This document shows positions 35,193 through 43,996 of a DNA stretch of 64,000 nucleotides, piece after piece. The notes under the pieces were generated by a model. That model saw only the letters and a program-made list of their open reading frames with translations, had not been told where the DNA came from and ran no database searches. Each line of letters starts with the position of its first letter. Position 1 is the stretch's first letter. The stretch comes from CAWFPR01 sp963817635 (lineage in GTDB: Bacteria; Acidobacteriota; Vicinamibacteria; Vicinamibacterales; 2-12-FULL-66-21), in contig CAWFPR010000006.1 in the NCBI GenBank assembly GCA_963817635.1, forward strand, positions 62,001-126,000, given 5' to 3'. Position numbers and translations under genes: made by a program.

Positions 35193-35297
35193 TCAGCTCA
35201 GATACCGATACCAGCCGATGATACAGAGAATCGCGCCGACAACGGCCAGCAGCGTCAGGACTCGCATGTTCATGCGGTCAGGAGTGTTGGTCTGCAT
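35193..35297 (-). CDS. Putative 34-residue single-helix membrane protein
   Basis: An ORF reading MQTNTPDRMNMRVLTLLAVV then GAILCIIGWYRYLS and stop. It has a charged N-terminus and one strong transmembrane helix, with GAGG close to the ATG. It ends 19 bases before the start of the Cna-B-like gene in the same direction, so they are probably one transcript. I recognise no family. Coding nature rests on the membrane-helix pattern, ribosome site and position only. Confidence 0.5.
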   Translation of the reverse strand: MQTNTPDRMNMRVLTLLAVVGAILCIIGWYRYLS

Positions 35298-35596
35298 GCC
35301 TCACGTCCTTTCGGGAATCCGCCCATGCCCATCGACTCGACGGCGCTGCTCGGAAGCAGCATGAGCGCCCCTTTCTTCTTCGTCAAGGGGCGGCTGGGCT
35401 GTGGCCGTCCCGCAGGATCTGCCTGGCTGCACTCCGAGCCAGCGCGGCCGGTGCGTTGCGGGAACGCGATGGTCCGGATCCGTGGTCTGGCGGGAACGGG
35501 CGGTGGGCCCGCCTTGGTACCACTGGCTGGCATATTTCTGGCGCGAGGGGCTGCGATCGACGTCGGGCCGAACGCGTCTTGAGGCAGGATAGAGCC
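35298..35596. other. 299-base gap with no recognised gene
   Basis: Divergent spacer between the tiny membrane ORF and the Nudix gene. Open frames here have no ribosome site or recognisable motif. It should hold both promoters, but no near-consensus hexamer pair was found. Confidence 0.4.
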
Positions 35597-36119
35597 ATGA
35601 GCCAACCTGAGCGCCTCGCCCACGAACGCGTCTACGACGGGAAGGTCTTCGACATCGATCGCGACCGCGTGCGGATGGCGAACGGCCGCGAGGTGACGAT
35701 CGACGTCGTCCGTCACTCGAAGTCCGTCGTGCTGATCCCGATTCCGGAACGCGGACAGATCACCCTGATCCGCCAGTACCGGTACCCGTTGAACCGCGTC
35801 CTGTGGGAGCTGCCCGCCGGCAGCGTGGATCCAGGCGAAACGCCGGAGCAGGCCGCGCGGCGGGAGTGCCACGAAGAGATCGGCCAGGTGCCCGACACCA
35901 TCGTGCGCCTGGCCGCGCTGCATCCAACGCCCGGCTACTGCGACGAGGAGATGATCTTCTTCCGTCTGTCGGGGTTGTCGGTGCCGGACGAACCGGCGGA
36001 GCAGGACGAGGACGAGGACATCGAGGTCAAGGTGTTCGACCTGCGCGATGTGCGTGACATGGTCCGCGCGCGGCGACATCACGGACATGAAGACCGTCGT
36101 GGGACTGACGCTCGTGTAG
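35597..36119 (+). CDS. Nudix hydrolase (ADP-ribose pyrophosphatase-like), one frameshift
   Basis: The Nudix box is complete: GSVDPGETPEQAARRECHEEIG fits GX5EX7REUXEEXGU. The upstream segment (VVLIPIPERGQITLIRQYRYPLNRVLWELPAG) is that of ADP-ribose/ADP-sugar pyrophosphatases, and LHPTPGYCDEEMIFF matches the same subgroup. Near 36070 an extra base in gcgcgcgg breaks the frame; the correct frame reads GDITDMKTVVGLTLV to TAG at 36117-36119. About 173 residues. It probably clears ADP-ribose or similar nucleoside diphosphate sugars. ATG 35597 follows a modest purine stretch. Confidence 0.83.
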
Positions 36120-36120
36120 C

Positions 36121-36158
36121 GCGGCTCGCGAGCCAGGTGGGCGGCTCGCGAGCCGCCC
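36121..36158. repeat. REP-like palindromes between Nudix and lon
   Basis: A partial copy (GCGGCTCGCGAGCC, 36121-36134) is followed by a full GGGCGGCTC (36139-36147) / GAGCCGCCC (36150-36158) palindrome with a GC centre, then CTAC. It lies between convergent genes, just past the Nudix stop and at the lon 3' end. Confidence 0.8.
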
Positions 36159-38616
36159 CTACCGGACCGCCGGCTGCACGTCGGCCTCGGCCTCCATCGG
36201 CAGGCCGGTGTGCGTCTGCCGAGACGAGGGCTGCAGCGCGATCGCGAGCACCTCCTCGATGTGGTGCACGTAGTGAATCGTCAGCTCCCGCCGCAGGTCC
36301 TCGGTGAGGTCTTCCTTGATGTTCTTCTCGTTCTGCCGCGGGAGGATCACCTCGGTGATGCCGTGGCGCCTGGCGGCCAGCACCTTCTCCTTGATGCCGC
36401 CCACCGGCAGCACGACCCCGGACAGCGTGATCTCGCCGGTCATGCACAGGTCGCCGCGCACCGACCGGCCGGTCAGCTCGGAGGCGAGCGCGGTCACCAT
36501 CGTGACCCCGGCCGACGGGCCGTCCTTCGGGATGGCGCCCGATGGCACGTGCAGGTGGATTTCCGCGTCCTTGTAGAACGCCGGATCGACGCCGTAGTGC
36601 GTCGCGTGTGCGCGGAACCACGAGAGCGCGGTGCGCGCCGACTCCTTCATCACGTCGCCGAGGTGCCCGGTCAGGGTGAGGCTGCCGCCGCCCTGCATCC
36701 GTGACGCTTCGACGAACAGGACCTCGCCTCCTGCGGGCGTCCACGCCAGCCCGACCGCGACCCCCGGGTCCTTCGTCCGGTCTTCGATCTCCTCGTCCAG
36801 AAACGTCGGAGCGCCGAGCATGCTCGATGACCACATCCGGCGTGATCACGACCCTGGCCTCGTCGCCTTCCGCGCGCCGGCGGGCGATCTTGCGGCAGAG
36901 CGCCCCAATCTCGCGTTCGAGATTGCGGACACCCGCCTCGCGGGTGTACCCGCGAATCACGCTGCTGATGGCCGCGTGGGTGAACTCGATGTGGTCGGGC
37001 GTGAGGCCGTGATTCGCGATCTGCTTGGCGATCAGGTGCTCGAAGGCAATCTTCAGCTTCTCTTCTTCCGTGTACCCGGCCAGCTCCAGCACTTCCATGC
37101 GATCGCGCAGCGCCGGTGGCACCGGGTCCAGCACATTCGCCGTCGTCAGGAAGAGCACCTCCGACAGATCGAAGGGGACGTCGAGATAGTGGTCGCGGAA
37201 CGTGTTGTTCTGTTCCGGATCGAGCACCTCGAGGAGCGCCGACGCCGGGTCGCCGCGGAAATCGGAGCCCAGCTTGTCGATCTCGTCGAGGATGAAGACG
37301 GGATTCTTCGACTCGGCGCGGCGAAGCCCCTGAATCACCTGGCCGGGGAGCGCGCCGATGTAGGTGCGCCGATGGCCGCGAATCTCAGCTTCGTCGCGCA
37401 TCCCGCCGAGCGACACGCGAACGAACTTGCGGCCGAGCGAGTTGGCGATCGAACGCGCGAGCGACGTCTTGCCGACCCCCGGAGGGCCGAGGAAGCAGAG
37501 GATCGGGCCCTTCACGTCCGGATTCAGCTTGCGGACGGCCAGGTACTCGAGCACGCGGTCCTTGACCTTCTCGAGCCCGGAGTGATCCGCGTCGAGCACG
37601 TCCTTGGTGCGCTTCAGATCGAGTGCGTCCTCGGTGCGCCGGGCCCACGGAAGCGCGACGATCCAGTCGAGGTAGGTCCGCGAGACCGTGTACTCGGCCG
37701 CGGCGACGGGCATCTTCGACAGCCGATCGAGCTCGCGCAGCGCTTCCTTCTTCACGGAGTCCGGCATGCCGACGGCATCGATCTTCGCGCGCAGTTCGTC
37801 GATTTCCTTCGCCTGGTCGTCGCCTTCGCCCAGCTCCTTCTGAATCGCCTTCATCTGCTCGCGCAGGAAGTACTCGCGCTGGTTGCGTCCGACCTCCGAC
37901 TGCACCTGCGACTGGATCTTCGACCCGAGCTCGAGCACCTCGAGCTCCTTGATCAGGAGCCGGTTGAGCGAATCCATGCGCGCGCGGATGTCGAGCGTTT
38001 CGAGCACTTCCTGCTTCACCGGCGTGCCGATCGTCGTCAGGCTCGACGCGATGAAGTCGGCGAGCTTGCCCGGATCGGTGATGTTGGCCGCCAGCGCCTG
38101 CAGGTCGTCGGACAGCAGCGGCGAGAGCGACACCACCTGCTGGAAATTGCTCTTGATGTTGCGCTGGAGCGCGTCGATTTCGAGGCGATCCTCCTCGCGC
38201 AGGCTCTCGTCGGCCGATGTCACCGCCGCGCGCAGGTACGGGCGCGTCTGGACGATACCGTCGAGGCGCACGCGGGCGAGCCCCTGGACGATCAGCCGCA
38301 GGCTCCCGTCTGGCAGCTTGAACATCTTGTGGATGTGGGTGGCGGTGCCGATGGGATAGAGATCCTCCTGGAGGGGCTCCTCGGTCGAGGCCTCGCGCTG
38401 GGTAAAGACGCCGATCATGCGCCCGGTCGCGGTGGCCTCGTCGATCAGCCGCACCGAGGCCTCCCGCGCCACCGCGAGCGGCATGAACGAATTGGGAAAC
38501 AGGACCGTGTCACGAAGCGGCAAGACGGGCAGGTCCGGCGGCACGACGAGCGGCCGGTCTCCCGCGGTAGGGTCTTCGTCGAAACGATCGGACTGACGTT
38601 CGGACTGATCGCTCAT
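36159..38616 (-). CDS. lon: ATP-dependent protease Lon, one frameshift
   Basis: Degrades damaged and regulatory proteins in the cytoplasm. The order is a LonN domain (LPVLPLRDTVLFPNSFMPLAVAR), a long helical linker, an AAA+ module (Walker A GPPGVGKTSLA, Walker B VFILDEIDK) and a protease domain with Ser in KDGPSAGVTM and Lys in GGIKEKVLAA. One extra base near 36825 (gcatgctc) breaks the frame between VVIEH and LGAPTFLDEEIED; repaired length is about 818 residues. ATG 38616 is preceded by GAGGAGG. The intact catalytic dyad beyond the break argues for sequence error. Confidence 0.92.
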
Positions 38617-38778
38617 CGAGGCGATCCTCCTCAACCCGCCGGCGTGGCGGAATCTGTGCTGGTCGATGATATGCGGAAATGGGACCGAGGGGTGCTGCCG
38701 GCGGACGCCGGAGCCGCCGGGACGGGTGACGCCGGCTGGGAGCGCCCGGCGCCCCCGAAGGGGCGCCGTCTCATCAAT

Positions 38779-39234
38779 TTATCCCTGCATGTCGATGAAC
38801 AGCGACGCCGCGCCACGACGCGCCTGCATCAGGCGATCGCGCTGCTGCGCGGTTTCGCGGGCTTCCTCGCAGTCCTTGCACCGGACGGCAAAAGGCAACG
38901 CACGAAGGCGCCGTTCGGAGATCTCATCGCCGCACTCGTAACAGTAGCCGAACGAGCCCTCCTCCAGACGACGCAGCGCTTCCTCGATCTTGTGGAGCGT
39001 TTCGGCCTTCATCTGTATCAGCGCGAACTCGATATCGTCCTGGATGTCCGCCTCGGAACTCTCGGCTGCGTCGAGCACGCCGACGTTCGGATTGTTGGCG
39101 CCTTCGGTGCGCACATCCCGGATTTTTCCCTGGACCTGGCCCATGATTTCCCGCCGCCGCTCTTCCAGGATGCTCTTCAATTCGGCGTAGCGACCCCGGT
39201 TCATCTGCCCGCCAGGCGCTTTGTTGACGCTCAT
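38779..39234 (-). CDS. dksA: DksA/TraR-family zinc-finger regulator
   Basis: A 151-residue protein. N-terminal coiled coil (YAELKSILEERRREIMGQV, then an acidic DIEFALIQM region whose tip enters the RNA polymerase secondary channel) and a C-terminal four-cysteine zinc finger (CYECGDEISERRLRALPFAVRCKDC). DksA works with ppGpp to reset transcription in starvation; the RelA/SpoT gene lies 1.2 kb away. ATG 39234 is preceded by AAGGAG. It could equally be called a general TraR/DksA-family protein, as several paralogues are common. Confidence 0.88.
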   Translation of the reverse strand: MSVNKAPGGQMNRGRYAELKSILEERRREIMGQVQGKIRDVRTEGANNPNVGVLDAAESSEADIQDDIEFALIQMKAETLHKIEEALRRLEEGSFGYCYECGDEISERRLRALPFAVRCKDCEEARETAQQRDRLMQARRGAASLFIDMQG

Positions 39235-39297
39235 ATGAGTCCGCTCCTTCTTGAATCCGCCCGACCCGACGGATAAATGTCGCAGGCCGGTATGCAA

Positions 39298-39708
39298 GTC
39301 ATCTGCCAGTATGAAGCTTGATAGTCTACACCGGATGGGCTCGACTTTGGAAGCTGAATCGGCGGATGGTCCGGGGATGGTAACCGCAGGCGCGCGACCA
39401 GAACGTCCGGTTCCACATCACGGCCCGTCTCCCTCCGGCGATTGCTCTCCATATCGCTCGATGTCCGGCGTATTTGCGCTGGAAACACCCCACGAAACGG
39501 CAGGTCACCTTCTCGACGTCGGTTTAGACGCCAGACCCTACCGGCTCGGTTCTTGACAATTCGGAGGCAGGGAGGGCGCCTGGCCGGCCCAACTGGCTTC
39601 AGTTGACGGAAAGCCGCGCATGCCTGCGGCGTGGCGACACTGCCGGGGTGTGGCCAGTGTGCATGGTCGAGGACAGGCCGGTGCGACAGAAAGTGGACGG
39701 GCTCGTGC
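39298..39708. other. Approximately 410-base gap with no recognised gene
   Basis: Divergent spacer between dksA and rpmB. Short open frames on both strands lack ribosome sites and recognisable motifs. I see no structured RNA I can name. Base composition is slightly more A/T-rich next to dksA, as expected for promoters. Confidence 0.4.
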
Positions 39709-39714
39709 TATAAT
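39709..39714 (+). promoter_or_regulatory. -10 box of rpmB
   Basis: Perfect TATAAT 74 bases before the rpmB ATG. GCGACA at 39683-39688 is the nearest -35-like hexamer but the 20-base spacing is long. The leader of about 65 bases could host ribosomal-protein feedback control. Confidence 0.55.
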
Positions 39715-39787
39715 TCAGCGTTTGTGCCGCCTCAAAAGGGGCGACCGTGCCCACTTTCAATCCTGTAATCCGAAGGCTCTCTTTGTC

Positions 39788-39979
39788 ATGGCGAAACGCT
39801 GCGAAATCTGCGGAAAAGGTCCGGTCGTCGGACGCAACATCAGCCACGCGCACAACGTGACGTCCCGTCGGTTCGAGCCGAACCTTCAGCGGGTCCGCGC
39901 GGTGGTCAACGGCGGAGTCAAGCGCCTGCGCGTTTGCACCCGCTGCCTGCGCTCGAACAAGGTCGTCAAGGCCGCCTAG
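39788..39979 (+). CDS. rpmB: 50S ribosomal protein L28
   Basis: A 63-residue L28: MAKRCEICGKGPVVGRNISHAHN, FEPNLQRVRAV and RVCTRCLRSNKVVKAA. Four cysteines (two CxxC-type pairs) mark the zinc-binding form of L28, rather than the cysteine-less paralogue used under zinc limitation. ATG 39788 has no strong Shine-Dalgarno. rpmG is not adjacent. Confidence 0.94.
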   Translation: MAKRCEICGKGPVVGRNISHAHNVTSRRFEPNLQRVRAVVNGGVKRLRVCTRCLRSNKVVKAA

Positions 39980-39981
39980 TC

Positions 39982-40359
39982 ATGCGGCAGGCGATCACGA
40001 CCTCTTCGGCTCCTCAGGCCATTGGCCCGTACTCACAGGCCATTCGGGCCGGCTCCCTGCTGTTCGTTTCGGGGCAGGTGCCGATTGACCCGGCCACAGG
40101 CAGCCTGGTCGAAGGGGACATCAGTGCGCAGACGCGCCGCGTCTTCGAGAACATCGGCGCCATCCTCAAGGCCGCGCACGGCACGTTCGATCAGGTGGTC
40201 CGGACGACGGTCTACCTGGCCGACATGAACGACTTCGTCGCGATGAACGAGGTGTACAGCACGTATTTTTCGTCGCCGGCCCCGGCGCGCGCGACCGTCC
40301 AGGTTGCGCGGCTCCCGAAGGACGCGCGCGTCGAAATCGACGTCATCGCGTCGCTGTAA
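39982..40359 (+). CDS. ridA: RidA-family enamine/imine deaminase
   Basis: A 125-residue YjgF/YER057c/UK114 protein that hydrolyses reactive 2-aminoacrylate and related imines. SAPQAIGPYSQAIRAGSLLFVSGQ is the N-terminal signature; the active-site arginine is in APARATVQVARLPKDARVEIDVIA. It starts two bases after the rpmB stop, so both are probably on one transcript. A heptamer array follows. Confidence 0.94.
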   Translation: MRQAITTSSAPQAIGPYSQAIRAGSLLFVSGQVPIDPATGSLVEGDISAQTRRVFENIGAILKAAHGTFDQVVRTTVYLADMNDFVAMNEVYSTYFSSPAPARATVQVARLPKDARVEIDVIASL

Positions 40360-40371
40360 GACTGAACGGCC

Positions 40372-40427
40372 TTTTCCATCTCCCCTTTTCCATCTTCCAT
40401 CTTCCATTTTCCATTTTCCATTTCACC
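40372..40427. repeat. Heptamer array between ridA and relA
   Basis: Eight consecutive 7-base units: ttttcca, tctcccc, ttttcca, tcttcca, tcttcca, ttttcca, ttttcca, tttcacc. The last unit overlaps the stop codon of the convergent relA gene at 40423. The unit is shared with the array at 54929. Confidence 0.85.
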
Positions 40428-42573
40428 GGCTCGCCCGTTCCACCCCGACCACGCCAGCGATGCCCTTGAGCGACTTGATCACCTTCTGCAGGTGTTTCAG
40501 ATCGCTGATCTCGACGGTCATGTCGATCCGGCCGACCTGATCGTCCACCGTGGCCTCGACGTTGCGGATGTTCGTGTTGATCCCGGCGATCTTCGTGCTG
40601 ACATCCGCGAGGATGCCCTTGCGATCCTCGACCTGAATGCTGAGCCGCACGGTGTAGGGCGCCGGATCCGAACCCTTGTCCCACTCGACCTCGATGCGCC
40701 GCTCCGGGTCGTACAGCAGGTTGACGACGTTCGGGCAGGTCGCCGCGTGCACCGACACCCCCTTCCCCCGCGTGATGTAGCCGACGATGTTCTCGCCGCG
40801 GATGGGGTTGCAGCACCGGGCGCGGAACACCATCAGATCGTCGATGCCGCGCACTTTGATCTTCGCTTCGCCGGTGCCGAGCACGCGCCGCACAACCGAG
40901 GCAATGCCGGTCTCGGGCGTCTCCTTCAGTTCTTCGGCCGGCACAAACCTGGCGAGGACGTTCTTGGCCGACAGCTTGCCGTAGCCAATCGCCGCGTACA
41001 GCTCGTCGGCCTTCCCCATCCCGTATTCGCCGAGCACCTTCGCCATGGCGGCCGGCTCGGTGAGGTTCTTCAGGCTCAGGCCAAACCGCCGCGCCTCCTT
41101 GTCGAACAGCTTCCGCCCGATGTCGAGGCTGCGTTCCTTTTCCTCGGCGTGGATGAAGTGCTTGATCTTGTTGCGCGCGCGGGAGGTGACGACGAAATTG
41201 AGCCAGTCGCGCGACGGCTTGTGCCCGGGGGTCGTGACGATTTCGATGATGTCGCCGTTGCGCAGCCGCGCACGCAGCGGCACCATCTTGCCGTTCACGC
41301 GGGCGCCGACGCACTGGTGGCCGACGTCGGTGTGGATCGCATAGGCGAAGTCGACCGGCGTCGCGTCGCGCGGCAACGACTTCACCTCCCCCTTCGGCGT
41401 GAAGATGTACACCTCCTCGGGGTACAGCTCGATCTTGAGGTTCTGGAGGAACTCCTGCGGGTCGCGGACCTCCTGCTGCCATTCGAGCAGCTGCCTGAGC
41501 CAGACGAAGTACTGTTCGTCGCGTCCCGCGCCGAGGCGGCCCTCCTTGTACTTCCAGTGCGCCGCGATGCCTTCCTCGGCCGTGCGGTGCATGTCGGCCG
41601 TGCGAATCTGCACCTCGAATGGAAACCCGCGCTCGGACACCACCGACGTGTGCAGCGACTGGTAACCGTTGGGCCGCGGCATCGCGATGAAGTCCTTGAT
41701 GCGCCCCGGCACCGGGGACCACGTCTGGTGAATGATGCCGAGCGCGGCGTAGCAGTCCTTCACCGACTGCGTCACGATGCGCAGCGCCACGAGGTCGTAC
41801 ACCTGGTCGAGGTCGATCTTCTGCCGCTTGAGCTTCTGGTGGATGCTGAACAGGCGCTTGATGCGGCCGTCGATGGCGATGACCGGCACCTGCGCCTCGG
41901 CCAGCTTCGCCGTGATGTTCGCCCGCAGCTCCTCGATCATCCCCTCGGTCGCGCGGCGCCGGCTCTCGACGCGCGAGCGGAGGGCTTCGAAGGCCTTCGG
42001 CTCGAGATATTTGAACGCGAGTTCCTCGAGCTCGTTCTTCACCTTGCTCATCCCGAGGCGGTTGGCGATCGGGGCGTAGATGTCGCGCGTTTCCTGCGCG
42101 ATCTTGATCCGCCGCTCCTCGGGAAGATGATGGAGCGTCCGCATGTTGTGGAGGCGGTCGGCGAGCTTGACGAGGATGACGCGGATGTCGTCCACCATCG
42201 CCAGCAGCATCTTCCGGAAATTCTCCGCCTGCCGCTCCTCGCTCGACGAGAACGAGATCGCGCCCAGCTTGGTGACCCCCTCGACCACGTGGGCGACGTC
42301 GGCGCCGAAGAGCTCCTTGATCCGCTCAATCGGCGTCTGCGTGTCCTCGACGATGTCGTGCAGGAGCCCGGCCGCGATGGCCACGACGTCCAGCTTCATG
42401 TCGGCGAGCTGGTCGGCCACCTCCAGCGGGTGCACGAGATAGGGTTCCCCGGAGTGCCGGACCTGGCCCTTGTGCTCGAACGCGGAAAACACGTACGCGC
42501 GCCTGAGCAGCTCAATGTCAGCCTCGGGGTTATTTGCCCGAACTTTTTCGACGAGGTCTTCGAACCGGATCAT
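40423..42573 (-). CDS. relA: Bifunctional (p)ppGpp synthetase/hydrolase, RelA/SpoT family
   Basis: A 716-residue long RSH protein. The hydrolase HD domain is intact (YLVHPLEVADQ, AAGLLHDIVEDT), as are the synthetase (YDLVALRIVT, NGYQSLHTSVV), the TGS domain (YIFTPKGEVKSLPRDATPVDFAYAIHT) and a C-terminal ACT domain (VRLSIQVEDRKGILADVSTKIAGINTNI). It should both make and break (p)ppGpp. ATG 42573 begins right at the conserved MIRFEDLVEKVRANNP; there is little Shine-Dalgarno. Its promoter overlaps that of the divergent TPR lipoprotein gene. With DksA nearby this forms the stringent-response core. Confidence 0.94.
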   Translation of the reverse strand: MIRFEDLVEKVRANNPEADIELLRRAYVFSAFEHKGQVRHSGEPYLVHPLEVADQLADMKLDVVAIAAGLLHDIVEDTQTPIERIKELFGADVAHVVEGVTKLGAISFSSSEERQAENFRKMLLAMVDDIRVILVKLADRLHNMRTLHHLPEERRIKIAQETRDIYAPIANRLGMSKVKNELEELAFKYLEPKAFEALRSRVESRRRATEGMIEELRANITAKLAEAQVPVIAIDGRIKRLFSIHQKLKRQKIDLDQVYDLVALRIVTQSVKDCYAALGIIHQTWSPVPGRIKDFIAMPRPNGYQSLHTSVVSERGFPFEVQIRTADMHRTAEEGIAAHWKYKEGRLGAGRDEQYFVWLRQLLEWQQEVRDPQEFLQNLKIELYPEEVYIFTPKGEVKSLPRDATPVDFAYAIHTDVGHQCVGARVNGKMVPLRARLRNGDIIEIVTTPGHKPSRDWLNFVVTSRARNKIKHFIHAEEKERSLDIGRKLFDKEARRFGLSLKNLTEPAAMAKVLGEYGMGKADELYAAIGYGKLSAKNVLARFVPAEELKETPETGIASVVRRVLGTGEAKIKVRGIDDLMVFRARCCNPIRGENIVGYITRGKGVSVHAATCPNVVNLLYDPERRIEVEWDKGSDPAPYTVRLSIQVEDRKGILADVSTKIAGINTNIRNVEATVDDQVGRIDMTVEISDLKHLQKVIKSLKGIAGVVGVERASR

Positions 42574-42626
42574 GTTTTCGGTGTCTAACCAGTAATGACG
42601 GGGGCTCCCGGGAAACTGTCCCCGGG

Positions 42627-42656
42627 TTGACGGGGTGATTTTCGGTTCACTATACT
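42627..42656 (+). promoter_or_regulatory. Promoter of the TPR lipoprotein gene
   Basis: TTGACG (42627-42632), an 18-base spacer and TATACT (42651-42656) on the plus strand. The leader to 42786 would be about 120 bases. Its -10 overlaps the -10 of the opposing relA promoter. Confidence 0.65.
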
Positions 42657-42678
42657 GACCCGGTTCAGGCGCCGGCAA
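42649..42678 (-). promoter_or_regulatory. Promoter of relA
   Basis: On the minus strand TTGCCG (42678-42673), an 18-base spacer and TATAGT (42654-42649). The relA leader of about 70 bases contains two CCCGGG palindromes (42607-42612, 42621-42626). Confidence 0.55.
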
Positions 42679-42785
42679 TCCTCCCGGAAACGCGACTTCA
42701 ACGCCGAACCGTCGGGACGTGTGAAAGACGACTCGGTTCCATTCTAATACCCAGTTTCGCGCGGCCCGCCAGACGGGTCCCCGCG

Positions 42786-43763
42786 ATGCCCATGAGGAAG
42801 AGCATGACATTGCGATTTCGGTCGGCTTCGGTCGCGGCAGCGGCCCTGATCATCGGCATGAGCCTGGCGGTGGCGGGCTGCGGCAAGTACTCGTGGGCCT
42901 CCCTCAAGGCCCAGAAGGCCTACAAGCAGGCGGTCGAGTACTACAAGGCCCAGGACTGGAAGCAGGCGGCGGCCAACTACGAATACACCATCCAGCAGAA
43001 CCCCGATAAGGTCGAGGCGTATTTCTACCTCGGAAACAGCTACGACAACATGTACAAGCCGAGCCGCGCCGGCGAGCCGGAGAACGACAGCTACATCCAG
43101 AAGGCCATCGACAACTACCAGAAAGCCGCCGACCGCGACCCGAACCCCCAGATGAAGAAGCTGGCCCTCGAGTACCTGGTCGCCGCCTACGGGCCGGAAA
43201 AGCTGAACGCCCCGGAAAAGGCCGAGCCGATCGTCCAGCAGATGATCCAGATAGCCCCGAACGAGCCGGGCAACTACTTTGCCCTCATGTCGATCTACGA
43301 GAACGCCGGCCGCTACGACGAGGCCGAGGCGGCGCTGGAAAAGGCCAAGGAAGCCAAGCCGGACGACCCGACGGTCTACACGACGATTTCGGGCTTCTAC
43401 AACCGCATCGGGGACTTCAACAAAACCATCGAGGCGCTCGAAAAGGCCGCCTCGCTCGCCCCCAACGACCCGCAGGGCTTCCAGCTGGTCGCCACGTACT
43501 ACTGGGAAAAAGCCCAGAAGGACTTTCACCTGACGAAGGCGCAGCGGACCGAGTACATCCAGAAGGGGATCGACAACACGGACAAGGCGCTGGCGCTCAA
43601 CCCGGACTACGCCGAGGCCATGACCTACAAGAACATCCTGCTCCGGATGAAGGGCAACGAGGAGACCGACATGGCCAAGCGCGCGGCCCTCTACAAGGAA
43701 GCCGACGAGCTGCGCAACAAGGCCATGGAGCTGAACAAGAAAAAGGCCACCGGCGCCCGGTAG
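42786..43763 (+). CDS. TPR-repeat lipoprotein
   Basis: A protein of up to 325 residues with a lipoprotein signal peptide: ASVAAAALIIGMSLAVAGC, lipobox LAVAGC. Several tetratricopeptide units follow, for example QAVEYYKAQDWKQAAANYEY, NYFALMSIYENAGRYDEAEAALEKA and TVYTTISGFYNRIGDFNKTIEALEKA, then a lysine-rich tail. It is probably anchored in the outer membrane as a protein-protein interaction scaffold. Possible starts are 42786, 42792 and 42804; AGGAAGAG lies just before the last. Client of the LspA/Lgt pathway at 31128-32472. Confidence 0.82.
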   Translation: MPMRKSMTLRFRSASVAAAALIIGMSLAVAGCGKYSWASLKAQKAYKQAVEYYKAQDWKQAAANYEYTIQQNPDKVEAYFYLGNSYDNMYKPSRAGEPENDSYIQKAIDNYQKAADRDPNPQMKKLALEYLVAAYGPEKLNAPEKAEPIVQQMIQIAPNEPGNYFALMSIYENAGRYDEAEAALEKAKEAKPDDPTVYTTISGFYNRIGDFNKTIEALEKAASLAPNDPQGFQLVATYYWEKAQKDFHLTKAQRTEYIQKGIDNTDKALALNPDYAEAMTYKNILLRMKGNEETDMAKRAALYKEADELRNKAMELNKKKATGAR

Positions 43764-43773
43764 GTATTTCGCT

Positions 43774-43801
43774 GTAGGGGCGGCTCGCGAGCCGCCCCTA
43801 C
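43774..43801. repeat. Perfect 28-base REP-like palindrome with decayed copies
   Basis: GTAGGGGCGGCTC (43774-43786) and GAGCCGCCCCTAC (43789-43801) are exact complements around GC. Immediately downstream CCCCGCCCCTACAC occurs twice, like copies of the right arm only. It is the most complete member of the family seen at 1996 and 36121. Confidence 0.88.
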
Positions 43802-43843
43802 ACCCCCGCCCCTACACCCCCCGCCCCTACACGCCGCGTTGTC

Positions 43844-43931
43844 GCCCTGAGCCCTTGAGCCCTGCCCTGAGCCCTGAGCCCTGAGCCTTGAGCCCTGAGC
43901 CTTGAGCCCTGAGCCCGAGCCCTGAGCCCTG
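43844..43931. repeat. Heptamer array before the exbD gene
   Basis: About a dozen units of gccctga/gccttga, mostly strictly 7 bases apart, with single 8- and 6-base slips near the ends. It lies between convergent genes, as do the arrays at 23705 and 40372. Confidence 0.85.
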
Positions 43932-43996
43932 TACAGACGAAAGGCGCCCCCAGCAAGGAAGCGCCTGGCGTGTGAACGAACGGAGCGCGCGCCCGG

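Noticed and set aside
35401..35592. ORF ending in WYHWLAYFWREGL before the Nudix gene
   Set aside because: The aromatic-rich segment looks somewhat protein-like, but there is no ribosome site, the start is unclear, and it is a single short frame in a promoter-bearing gap.
38748..38767. GGCGCCCC-CGAA-GGGGCGCC hairpin as a terminator after dksA
   Set aside because: A strong stem, but no T-run on either side; it could equally be part of the lon upstream region.
39251..39556. Short ORFs on both strands between dksA and rpmB
   Set aside because: No ribosome site, no recognisable motif, and unusual amino-acid composition.
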